From contig CAAEHI010000041.1 of NCBI GenBank assembly GCA_900755685.1, positions 18,538-82,537 on the forward strand: a DNA stretch of 64,000 nt, given 5' to 3'. The position numbers and the translations under genes were made by a program. The notes under the pieces are model-generated. The model had not been told where the DNA came from. It did no database searches and saw nothing but the letters and a program-made list of their open reading frames with translations. The DNA comes from an uncultured Collinsella sp. Lineage in GTDB: Bacteria; Actinomycetota; Coriobacteriia; Coriobacteriales; Coriobacteriaceae. Positions 15,663 to 23,335 of the stretch are shown here, in pieces; within the stretch, counting starts at the first letter, position 1, and the number at the start of each line of letters is the position of its first letter.

Positions 15663-15743
15663 TTAACCATCATGGGGCGAACGGTAGGTTTTGACCGCTT
15701 AACGGTTGCCGAGCCATGGACCCTGCGTTGGATCGGCACAAAG

Positions 15744-15780
15744 AAAGGCCGCTGACGGCAGATTCGCCATCAGCGGCCTT
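15744..15780. terminator. Terminator of the lacI-type gene
   Basis: AAGGCCGCTGA and TCAGCGGCCTT form an 11-bp stem, with AAAG before and TT after. It ends transcription from the LacI gene (-). Confidence 0.65.
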
Positions 15781-15843
15781 CGAAACAATTTTTCGATACC
15801 CCCGCCAAAAAGTACGCGACAAGTAGGGAGCTCCCTAAACGCA

Positions 15844-16923
15844 TTAGATTCCGGCGAGCTCGCAGTAACGATCGACGTTGCTGGCAAACACCATCTCAAC
15901 AGCCCCCTTTTGCACAGGCTCCGCTGGTGTCTTTCCCCACAGCAGGTAATCGCCTAAGGTCTTGGCGCCACGATATGCCAGACTCACCGGGTCCTTGTAG
16001 ACGATGTTGGTAAAGATGCCCCGACGCAAAGCCAGCGCACTTTCTGGGAACAGATCGTTGCCAATCACCATTACTTCGCCGGCCTTGTTAGCCGCGACAA
16101 GCGCATCGGCAATCAGCTCAGAGCCCACGGCGAACACGCTGCAGATCAACTCGGGGGCTTCCGATGACTTTAGACGCTGGTTGAGCTCGTGCTCGAGCTG
16201 CTTGACCTGGGCATGAGCACCGGTCAGATCCTCGACCTGCCAGGGAACATTGTGCTCGCGAAGGTAATTGTGGAAGGCGCGAGCGGTCAAATAGTGCGAG
16301 TCGGTGTAGGGGTCGCCCGCCAATAATAGCACGCGGGTATCGGTCCCAGAAGCGTGAACCAGGTTGGCCGCCTGCTCGGCCATCAGGCTTCCCGCCGTGG
16401 AGTAGTCGGCCAAACTAGCGCCCAGGCGATCGAGGTGAGGGCGGTCGCCGTCAACGAGCTCAATCGTCACGCCCGCCTCGGCGATCTGCCCCAAAAGCTC
16501 AGTCGCACGATCGTCGCCCGGCGCATAGGCGAGCAAACCATCAATCTTCTCGCCCACCTGCAGACGCTCGTCGATTTGCTCGAGTGCATCAGCGTAGCCG
16601 CCCACGCCAAATTCAACGCGTTCAACGGTAATGCCCTGGTCGATGACCTCTTGCTCAAAGCGATTGCAGCCTTCCCATAGGTAACGATAGAAATAAGCGC
16701 CCTCACGCGATGCGCACGGCAGACAAAACAGCAGATTGATGTCCTTACGACGCAGGCTCGAAGCACTCGTGTTGCGGTGATAGCCCATCTCCTCAGCCTT
16801 AGCATTAACCTTGGCACGCACAGACTCGCTCACGCCGGCCTTGCCCGTAAGGGCCTTATGCACGGTGTTAATGGAAACGCCAAGCTCGGCGGCTATGTCC
16901 TTCATGGTGACGCGTGCGCTCAT
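15844..16923 (-). CDS. LacI-family regulator of hexuronate genes
   Basis: The 359-residue protein has an N-terminal helix-turn-helix (MKDIAAELGVSINTVHKAL, residues about 6-25) and hinge, followed by a periplasmic-binding-like ligand domain. The hinge region lacks the classic SR.L.... order exactly but is close (SASSLRRK). It is transcribed in the same direction as, and lies directly upstream of, the uxa operon. The GTGAACGTTCAC sites in front of uxaC are its likely targets, and the site at 3027-3042 would extend its regulon. The inducer is not shown; a hexuronate or catabolite is inferred. Confidence 0.87.
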   Translation of the reverse strand: MSARVTMKDIAAELGVSINTVHKALTGKAGVSESVRAKVNAKAEEMGYHRNTSASSLRRKDINLLFCLPCASREGAYFYRYLWEGCNRFEQEVIDQGITVERVEFGVGGYADALEQIDERLQVGEKIDGLLAYAPGDDRATELLGQIAEAGVTIELVDGDRPHLDRLGASLADYSTAGSLMAEQAANLVHASGTDTRVLLLAGDPYTDSHYLTARAFHNYLREHNVPWQVEDLTGAHAQVKQLEHELNQRLKSSEAPELICSVFAVGSELIADALVAANKAGEVMVIGNDLFPESALALRRGIFTNIVYKDPVSLAYRGAKTLGDYLLWGKTPAEPVQKGAVEMVFASNVDRYCELAGI

Positions 16924-17030
16924 AGGGTTACTCCGGTACAGACGGGCAGCTAATAAATAATTCAGTTAACGATACCCCAAAAAATGCATGTCTACTCGCC
17001 GCACTCACGCTCGAATGTGTAAAAAGCCCC

Positions 17031-17061
17031 GCGAACGGATGCTCGCGGGGCGTTCAAGATA
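17031..17061 (-). terminator. Terminator of the feo cluster accessory gene
   Basis: GCCCCGCGA and TCGCGGGGC pair perfectly. On - it is followed by TTTTTAC. Confidence 0.8.
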
Positions 17062-17070
17062 CCCAGTTGT

Positions 17071-17271
17071 TTATTTGACACCGCGGCCTAAATTCTCAGC
17101 CACTTTGTCGACGCCTTTCAGCGCGGCGCACGTCTTTTTGTTGGAGCAATGCCCCGTGCAAACGCCACCCTGAGCGCAGTCGGCGCAGGTGCCCTTGCGG
17201 TAGATGCGCACGCACACGGCGACAAACGCAACGCCGATAACAGCCAGTACAACAATATCGATAGGTGCCAT
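17071..17271 (-). CDS. FeoB-associated Cys-rich membrane protein
   Basis: This 66-residue protein has one N-terminal transmembrane segment (residues about 4-24) and then six Cys within CADCAQGGVCTGHCSNKKTC. This matches the small FeoB-associated Cys-rich protein family. It lies downstream of feoB on the same strand, after a terminator-like hairpin. The role is presumed to be in iron handling at the membrane; no activity is established. Confidence 0.85.
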   Translation of the reverse strand: MAPIDIVVLAVIGVAFVAVCVRIYRKGTCADCAQGGVCTGHCSNKKTCAALKGVDKVAENLGRGVK

Positions 17272-17384
17272 AGCAAGCCTCCTCTAGTTAACCACCACTT
17301 ACTTTACCCCATTCTCCACCTACCAAAAAGGGACAGGTTTATTTTGGTCGGTTTTATCTGCGGAAACGCCACATCTCCCCTACC

Positions 17385-17417
17385 AAAAAGCCCGAGTGTC
17401 ACTGAGACACCCGGGCT
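17385..17417 (-). terminator. Terminator of feoB
   Basis: AGCCCGAGTGTC (17389-17400) pairs with GACACCCGGGCT (17406-17417), with one mismatch. On the - strand TTTTT follows. The upstream 17320-17380 bases contain a GGGACAGG-type repeat word but no gene. Confidence 0.8.
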
Positions 17418-17446
17418 CGTGGAAAGGGGTTGATCCTTATTCGGAC

Positions 17447-19774
17447 TTAGGCGGAAACTGCAGCGGAAGCAGTGTTGGTCTCGTCCTCGTCGGTCCAAGC
17501 GTGCTTGGGCATAGGACGGAAAATCTGGAAGAGCATCGCAACCAGCAGCACAATGGCCACAACCGTCCAGAAGCCAAACTGCCCAAGGACAAGCAGGTTA
17601 TAGAACTGGTTGATGAACAGGCCGATCACCCAAGCGAAGGCGCACTCGTAGCCGAGGGCAATCGCGGTCCACTTGCCGGAATCCATCTGGTTGCGGATGG
17701 TACCCATAGCGGCAAAGCACGGAGCGCACAGCAGGTTGAACGCGCCGAAGGCAACGCAGGCGCCCATGGTGGGGAACATGCCGGCAAACGCGGTCCACAG
17801 GCTCGGGTCGGTCTCGCCCGCGTCGGCGACGGACAGCAGCGAGCCGGCGGTGGCGACGACGTTCTCCTTGGCGACGAGGCCAGAGACAGTCAGCGCGGTT
17901 GCCTGCCAGGTGCTAAAGCCGAGCGGGGCGAAGATCCAAGCGACCAGGTTGCCCAGCATGGCGAGCACGGAGTAGTCCATGAACTCCTCGGGGATGCCGT
18001 CCATCGCAGGCAGGAAGCCAAAGGAGCCGTTGTAGCTACCAAAGTTGGAGAGGAACCACACCACGACGGTAGAGGCGAAGATGATCGTGCCGGCCTTCTT
18101 GATAAAGGCCCAGCAGCGCTCCCACACGTGCAGCGCCCAGGAGCGGATCGCCGGGAAGTGGTAAGCGGGGAGCTCCATGACAAACGGGGTCGGACGGCCG
18201 GCGAAGAGCTTGGTCTTCTTGAGCATGAGGCCCGAGGCGATGACGGCAAAGACGCCCAGGAAGTAGAAGAGCGGGCTGATCCACGCAGCGGTGGTGGAAG
18301 AGTCGCCGATGATAGAGCCCATGAGCAGGGCGATAATCGGCAGCTTGGCGCCACAGGGAATGAACGTGGTGGTCATGACCGTCATGCGGCGGTCCTTCTC
18401 GTTCTCGATGGTCTTGGTGGCCATGACGCCGGGGACGCCGCAGCCCGAGGACACGAGCATGGGGATGAAGGACTTACCGGACAGGCCGAAGCGGCGGAAC
18501 ACGCGGTCCATGATAAAGGCGACGCGAGCCATGTAGCCGCAGTCCTCCAGGAAGGACAGCATCACAAAGAGCAAGAACATCTGCGGCACGAAGCCAAAAA
18601 TGGCACCCAGGCCGCCGACGATACCGTCGCAGACGAGCGAATCGACCAGACCGCCGTCCTCGGTGCCGCCCGCCACGAGGGCGTCGTGCACCATAGTGGT
18701 AATACCGGGGACATAGGGGCCATACTGCGCCGGGTCGACCGAATCGGCGTCGTCGCCCGCGGCCTCGACTGCCTCATCGTAGGCGTCGCGGCCCTGACCG
18801 AGCACGTACCAACCATCGGTACCGAAGAGCTGGTCGTTGGTGAAGTCGGTCACCGTGCCGCCCAGGGTGGAAACGGCAATGTAATACACACAGAACATGA
18901 TGACCACAAAGATCGGCAGACCCAGGATACGGTTGGTAACCACGCGGTCGATCTTCTCAGAGGTGCTCATCTTGGCCGGGGCCTTGGTGAGGCACTCGTC
19001 AATGATGTGCGCGATCACGCCGTAGCGCTCACCGGTGATGATGGACTCGGCGTCGTCGTCGCAGTCCTGCTCGCACTGAGCGACCAGCTCTTCGACGCGA
19101 GCGGCCTTCTCCTTGGTGAGGTTGATGAGCTTGCAGGCGTCCGCATCGCGCTCGAACAGCTTGACGGCATAGTAGCGACGCTTGTTGGCGGGGACGCTTG
19201 CCGGCAGGTTGTTCTCGATGTGCGTCAGAACGTCCTCGATGGAGGAGTCGAACTTGTGCTCCGGCACCTGGCCCTTGGAAGCAGCAGACTTCTTGACCTG
19301 CTCGAACAGCTCCTTGATACCCTTGTTCTTAAGGGCCGAGATCATCATGACCGGGCAGCCGAGCTTCTTGGAGAGCTTGTCCGTGTCGATCTTGTCGCCG
19401 TTCTTCTCGACCAAGTCGGCCATGTTGAGGGCGACGACCACGGGCAGGCCGGTCTCGATAACCTGAAGCGCCAGGTACAGGTTGCGCTCGAGATTGGTGG
19501 CATCGACCACCTGGACGACAACATCGGGCTCGCCGCTCATGAGGTAATCGCGCGAGCATTGCTCCTCGGGGCTGTAGGGGGAAAGCGAGTAGATGCCAGG
19601 GAGGTCCGTGATGGTAACGTTCTTGTCGCTTAGGAGCTTGGCTTCCTTTTTCTCAACCGTGACGCCGGGCCAGTTGCCAACGTAGCCGTTGGCGCCGGTA
19701 ATCAGGTTGAAAAGCGTGGTCTTGCCGCAGTTGGGGTTACCCGCCAGCGCGACATGGATCTGAGAATCCGCCAT
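17447..19774 (-). CDS. feoB: Ferrous iron transporter FeoB
   Basis: This 775-residue protein has an N-terminal G domain with G1 GNPNCGKTT (residues 12-20), G3 DLPG and a G4-like NMAD, a helical linker domain, and a C-terminal membrane part with Gate motifs (VSSGCGVPG and PCGAKLP). It moves Fe(II) into the cell, coupled to GTP hydrolysis. Two feoA genes lie upstream on the same strand. A DtxR-like palindrome at 19850-19869 sits before the start, suggesting a second iron-controlled promoter. The C-terminal tail ends in a short Ala-rich stretch with no other domain. Confidence 0.95.
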   Translation of the reverse strand: MADSQIHVALAGNPNCGKTTLFNLITGANGYVGNWPGVTVEKKEAKLLSDKNVTITDLPGIYSLSPYSPEEQCSRDYLMSGEPDVVVQVVDATNLERNLYLALQVIETGLPVVVALNMADLVEKNGDKIDTDKLSKKLGCPVMMISALKNKGIKELFEQVKKSAASKGQVPEHKFDSSIEDVLTHIENNLPASVPANKRRYYAVKLFERDADACKLINLTKEKAARVEELVAQCEQDCDDDAESIITGERYGVIAHIIDECLTKAPAKMSTSEKIDRVVTNRILGLPIFVVIMFCVYYIAVSTLGGTVTDFTNDQLFGTDGWYVLGQGRDAYDEAVEAAGDDADSVDPAQYGPYVPGITTMVHDALVAGGTEDGGLVDSLVCDGIVGGLGAIFGFVPQMFLLFVMLSFLEDCGYMARVAFIMDRVFRRFGLSGKSFIPMLVSSGCGVPGVMATKTIENEKDRRMTVMTTTFIPCGAKLPIIALLMGSIIGDSSTTAAWISPLFYFLGVFAVIASGLMLKKTKLFAGRPTPFVMELPAYHFPAIRSWALHVWERCWAFIKKAGTIIFASTVVVWFLSNFGSYNGSFGFLPAMDGIPEEFMDYSVLAMLGNLVAWIFAPLGFSTWQATALTVSGLVAKENVVATAGSLLSVADAGETDPSLWTAFAGMFPTMGACVAFGAFNLLCAPCFAAMGTIRNQMDSGKWTAIALGYECAFAWVIGLFINQFYNLLVLGQFGFWTVVAIVLLVAMLFQIFRPMPKHAWTDEDETNTASAAVSA

Positions 19775-19849
19775 TCAATCCTTCTTCCTTGTTTGCCCGC
19801 GCTGCTTTCTCCGCGCAGGCTGGATAATGTGCTTCAAAGTTGCTGCATT

Positions 19850-19869
19850 AAGTTAGAAAAACCTAACTT
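19850..19869. promoter_or_regulatory. DtxR/MntR-like palindrome between feoA and feoB
   Basis: AAGTTAG and CTAACTT form an inverted repeat with a 6-base AAAAAC spacer. This resembles the TTAGGTTAG...CTAACCTAA style of metal-regulator sites. Confidence 0.6.
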
Positions 19870-19897
19870 TATCTGCAGAAATATACGTCGCAAGCCC

Positions 19898-20119
19898 TTA
19901 CTGGACCTCGACGACGGCCGCCTCCTCCTTGCGGATGGAAAGCTCGTAGCCGCGCACGTTGATCTCGACCGGATCACCGAGCGGCGCGACCTTCACGACC
20001 TTGAACGAAGTGCCCTTGATGAGCCCCAGGTCCATAAGGTGGCGGCGAAGCGCACCCTCACCGTGAAGCTTGACGATGGTGGAGCTCTCGCCCACCTTAA
20101 CGTCACCCAACGTCTTCAT
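19898..20119 (-). CDS. feoA: FeoA-domain protein (second copy)
   Basis: This 73-residue protein consists of a single SH3-like FeoA domain (GALRRHLMDLGLIKGT, and VEINVRGYELSIRKEEA at the end). FeoA is thought to modulate FeoB. It lies about 120 bases before feoB and 39 bases after the other feoA. Confidence 0.9.
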   Translation of the reverse strand: MKTLGDVKVGESSTIVKLHGEGALRRHLMDLGLIKGTSFKVVKVAPLGDPVEINVRGYELSIRKEEAAVVEVQ

Positions 20120-20158
20120 CCTCTTGTCCCCCTTTCGGTTTTTATGAAATGCTGCTGA

Positions 20159-20401
20159 CTAACCGACGGTCATGATGTGCATGGCAACCTTGGAATCGAT
20201 GCCAAAGCGTGCGCCCAGCACCGTGACGATGATATTGGCACCACTCGAGCTCACCACGTGGATTTCGTTGCCCTCGACAAAGCCGAGGTCCTTGAGGTGG
20301 TGTTTCATGTCCTCATTGCCCTTTACACGAGACACGCGCACGGTTTCGCCCGCTTTTACCATCGAAAGCGGCATGGCCGGCATCTGCGGTCCGCAAGACA
20401 T
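20159..20401 (-). CDS. feoA: FeoA-domain protein (first copy)
   Basis: This 80-residue protein is a second FeoA domain (MKHHLKDLGFVEGNEIHVV, and VLGARFGIDSKVAMHI at the end). It is the first gene of the feo cluster. AGGAGC lies 5 bases before the ATG. An extended dyad at 20443-20498 lies upstream. Confidence 0.9.
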   Translation of the reverse strand: MSCGPQMPAMPLSMVKAGETVRVSRVKGNEDMKHHLKDLGFVEGNEIHVVSSSGANIIVTVLGARFGIDSKVAMHIMTVG

Positions 20402-20442
20402 GAGTTGCTCCTAACGTCAGTTCGTCCTCAACATCGACGCGT

Positions 20443-20498
20443 AAAAAGTTAACCACGTCTATGTTCGCTATAGTAAACTAGCACGTGGTTAACTTTTT
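20443..20498. promoter_or_regulatory. Long dyad at the feo promoter
   Basis: AAAAAGTTAACCACGT (20443-20458) is repeated as its perfect reverse complement at 20483-20498. The 24-base spacer contains a TACTAT/TATAGT -10-like box. This fits two half-sites of a metal regulator around the promoter, or a cruciform. Confidence 0.65.
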
Positions 20499-20546
20499 GG
20501 AAAGGGTCCCCATTCAGATTTCGAAAAAGTTTCCTATACGAAACAA

Positions 20547-20581
20547 AAAGGCGCGGCAAAGGACCATCCTTTACCGCGCCC
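20547..20581 (-). terminator. Terminator of the HPr-like gene
   Basis: GGCGCGG...CCGCGCC with AAAGGA/TCCTTT inside form the stem. On - it is followed by TTTTTGTTT. Confidence 0.75.
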
Positions 20582-20589
20582 TATCATGC

Positions 20590-20838
20590 TTAGAGCGAGA
20601 GATTTCTGATCGATGTGACACAGGAGGCCTCATCCACGCCCGAAACGCGGAACACGATGTCCTCGCCACATTCGCCACAGAGTGCCATGAGCCCTATAAC
20701 GTCGCGACCGTCGGTATGGCGGTCGCCGATGCTGACCGACACGTCGCTACGATGCTTGGCGATAATGTCATAGAGCAGCGCAACCGGGCGGGCATGCAAT
20801 CCCAACGGATCTTTAATCGTCTTCGTAAATTCGACCAT
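20590..20838 (-). CDS. HPr-family phosphocarrier protein with Asp at position 46
   Basis: The 82-residue protein has His15 in PLGLHARPVAL, the PTS phosphorylation site. At the regulatory position, where Ser46 in HPr is phosphorylated by HPr kinase, the sequence is GRDVIGLMAL, with Asp46. The C-terminal helix is shorter than in standard HPr. The ATG at 20838 with GGGAGGGG upstream is preferred to 20883. It stands alone without enzyme I or HPr kinase genes, so it may be a specialised or regulatory paralogue rather than the main HPr. Confidence 0.82.
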   Translation of the reverse strand: MVEFTKTIKDPLGLHARPVALLYDIIAKHRSDVSVSIGDRHTDGRDVIGLMALCGECGEDIVFRVSGVDEASCVTSIRNLSL

Positions 20839-20940
20839 GTCCCCTCCCACGACATCGCACATTCGGCCGGCAAACCCAGCCACGTGGTAGTTATTGTAGC
20901 GTTAGATGCTTGTCGAGAGCTCCTCTGAACACCTCGTGGG

Positions 20941-21150
20941 CAAAAAGTGGCAAATATGAGTACTGTCACCAATTTAGTAGCAGCACAATCGAGAGCAAAT
21001 TGCCTACTTTGAGTGATTCGAAGAGGTTGAAAGCCGTCAAACGCCCTTTAAAGGGGGTTAGATAAATTGATTTAGAGCCCATTTTCGCTCAGAGCAGGCC
21101 GAAAAATATGACACCTCTCTTGCAACAGTACTCATATTTGGCATTTTTTG
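20941..21150. repeat. 210-bp element with 26-bp inverted ends
   Basis: The left end (20941-20966) and right end (21125-21150) match as inverted repeats at 23 of 26 positions, sharing CAAATATGAGTACTGT. The interior has no open frame of note but contains smaller dyads (CCCTTTAAAGGG). The layout is that of a miniature inverted-repeat element. No target duplication is apparent. Confidence 0.65.
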
Positions 21151-21185
21151 AACACGGGGTCCAAAACCATGCCCCAAAACACAAA

Positions 21186-21213
21186 AGGAGGGGCCTCGTA
21201 AGGCCCCTCCTTA
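21186..21213 (-). terminator. Terminator of the amino acid permease gene
   Basis: AGGAGGGGCCT and AGGCCCCTCCT form a perfect stem with a short CGTA loop. On - TTTTGTGTTTTG follows. Confidence 0.8.
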
Positions 21214-21259
21214 GGAAAGGGAATCGATTTATTCCACAGCCGTAGATTAATCCTAGCCG

Positions 21260-22723
21260 CTACTCCATCATGTCGAGGACGGAGGGGCGCAGCTCGCTCT
21301 CGGCAGCCTCGGGATCGGTCTCGCGCAGACGGTTGATATAGCGGTTGTACCACATCACGGCAAGGCCCAGGAAGACAACCACACCGCCAACGTTGTAGAC
21401 CAGCGTCAGCCACAGCGGCTGATCGAGAGGAATGGTGCCGCAGATAAGCACAAAGCAGAAGACCACGAGCAGGAAGGCGGCAACGACCAGGCCAAAGTTG
21501 CGCGAGCCCATACGGAAGCCACGGGGAGCAGCATCGAAGTTCTTGCGCAGCATAAAGTAGGCAAGCAGAATCAGCAGCGGCGGGAGCAGAGCGGTGGCAG
21601 CCGTCATGTTGGTGACAATCATGAGCAGGTCGTCGAGGTTACCAGAGCCCAGGGCCGGGATGATCAGGATGGGGACGACGATGGCGAACTGCAGCCAAGC
21701 GGCGCGGGCAGGAATGCCATGCTCGTTGAGCTCGACGATCTTGCTACCAAAGACGCCCTTGGGGATCTCGGTGAAGAAGACCTTGATGGGAGCGGAGGTC
21801 CACATCATGAGGGAGCCCAGCGTAGCGGCGAGAAGGATCAGGCCGATGACGCGCGTGGACACTTCCATGGGAATGCCAAAGTGGGCAAAGACAGCGCCGA
21901 ACACGTCGAAGATGCCGGTGGAGATGGCAACGCCGCCCTCGGGGATGAACAGGTTAACCAGCAGCGAAGCGCCTGCATACAGAAGGCCGATGGTCAGGCC
22001 GGCGATAACGACGGTGCGCACGAAGGCCTTGACGCCGCCCTTAAGGTCGTTAAGGAACACGCCGACGGACTCAGCGCCGCCAACGCCCTGGATGATCCAG
22101 GCAAGCGTACCGAAGAAGCCCCACATAGTGGCGAAGTTGCTCATGTCGGGAGCCATGTTGGCGGGCGTGGGAGCCGTAGCGAACTCAACGCCGCCAAAGG
22201 CAGCAGCCAGGGACAGCAGGATGAACACGGCGGTCAGGCCGAGAGCCGCGGTCGAACCGAAGGAGGAAATGGAGCCGATCCACTTAGCGCCCTTGGTCGA
22301 AACCCACGTGGCGATAGCAAAGACGACGATCTCGATAATGGTGATCCACAGCTGCGAAAGCTCGGCGTTGGCACCAAAGAACACGTAGCTCGCGTAGATG
22401 ATGACGTTGGGCAGGACGGACGCAAAGAAGAACAGGTTGACGAACCAGTAGCTAAACGCCGTCAGGAATGCCCAGCGGCCGCCCATCGAGGTCTTGACCC
22501 AGGCGTACACGCCCGACTCGGAGTCCTTGTTGAGGCCGACAAACTCGGCGGTAACCAGGGTATAGGGGACAAAGTACAAAAGCGTGGCGAAGAAGAACGA
22601 CGGCGCGGCTGCCAAGCCGATAGCCGCGTTGTTGTTGATGATGTTCTTGATACCGAACACGGCGGCGACCGTCATGCCCAGCAGAGCGAACGAACCAATC
22701 GTTCCTCGTTTTTCAGAGCTCAT
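21260..22723 (-). CDS. APC-superfamily amino acid permease (YjeM/GadC-like)
   Basis: This 487-residue protein has about 12 hydrophobic segments. The start (GTIGSFALLGMTVAAVFGIKNI) and GVYAWVKTSMGGRWAF segment match the glutamate/GABA transporter branch of the APC family. It probably exchanges or imports an amino acid, but the substrate is not readable from sequence. The ATG at 22723 has GGGAGGG upstream. It is monocistronic and ends in a strong terminator. Confidence 0.85.
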   Translation of the reverse strand: MSSEKRGTIGSFALLGMTVAAVFGIKNIINNNAAIGLAAAPSFFFATLLYFVPYTLVTAEFVGLNKDSESGVYAWVKTSMGGRWAFLTAFSYWFVNLFFFASVLPNVIIYASYVFFGANAELSQLWITIIEIVVFAIATWVSTKGAKWIGSISSFGSTAALGLTAVFILLSLAAAFGGVEFATAPTPANMAPDMSNFATMWGFFGTLAWIIQGVGGAESVGVFLNDLKGGVKAFVRTVVIAGLTIGLLYAGASLLVNLFIPEGGVAISTGIFDVFGAVFAHFGIPMEVSTRVIGLILLAATLGSLMMWTSAPIKVFFTEIPKGVFGSKIVELNEHGIPARAAWLQFAIVVPILIIPALGSGNLDDLLMIVTNMTAATALLPPLLILLAYFMLRKNFDAAPRGFRMGSRNFGLVVAAFLLVVFCFVLICGTIPLDQPLWLTLVYNVGGVVVFLGLAVMWYNRYINRLRETDPEAAESELRPSVLDMME

Positions 22724-22876
22724 AAGCCCTCCCAATCATCTATTAAATGTCATCTAAACCCGTCCGAGCAGCAAGTGCAAACACGGACGGCGCAGCTGCC
22801 AAGGGGAATGGGGAAAAGGGAGTCAACAAAGCCATCCCCCTTAACGGCGCGAAGCAAACGTCCAAACGGACGAATA

Positions 22877-23332
22877 CTACTTGTTGGGGAAGGAATAACC
22901 TTCGACCGTCACGTGCAGTACCACGACGCGGGGATCCGAAGCCTCGGCGATAACACGGTAAGCCTCGTCGATCTCGACGACGGCAACGCCGCCAGCGGGA
23001 ATCGTCACGGTCTCCCCCGTCCCCTCAAAGCGCTCGCGATCATCGATATCGCTGTAAGCGCGGGTGCAGGTGAGGCCTGCCTTGGGGGCAACCTCGACGG
23101 TCAGGTCGCCGTCGAGCGGAGCGAGCACGGCATGGTAGCGACGGTGACCGACCAGATCGGCGGTTGCGGCCTCGCGGGCATAGACCCACCAGTACACCAA
23201 CGAGTCGCCGATGGAGTAAGCCACGTCGTGCTGCAGGTCGGCAACACCATCGAGCGCCTGTCCGGTACGCATCCACTTCTTGACGGACTTCATCTGAGCG
23301 TCGAAATCGGCGCGCGAGTTAAAGACATGCAT
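22877..23332 (-). CDS. ebgC: Beta-galactosidase small subunit, EbgC-like (YhcH/YjgK/YiaL family)
   Basis: This 151-residue protein has a cupin-like DUF386 fold signature (GQALDGV.DLQHDVAYSIGDSL and IPAGGVAVVEIDEAYRV). In E. coli EbgC is needed for full EbgA activity. It starts 3 bases after the ebgA stop, so the two genes are translationally close. Confidence 0.87.
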   Translation of the reverse strand: MHVFNSRADFDAQMKSVKKWMRTGQALDGVADLQHDVAYSIGDSLVYWWVYAREAATADLVGHRRYHAVLAPLDGDLTVEVAPKAGLTCTRAYSDIDDRERFEGTGETVTIPAGGVAVVEIDEAYRVIAEASDPRVVVLHVTVEGYSFPNK

Positions 23333-23335
23333 GAC

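Noticed and set aside
17396..19633. 745-codon open frame on +
   Set aside because: It is a shadow of feoB; its Gly/His/Glu-rich composition matches no family.
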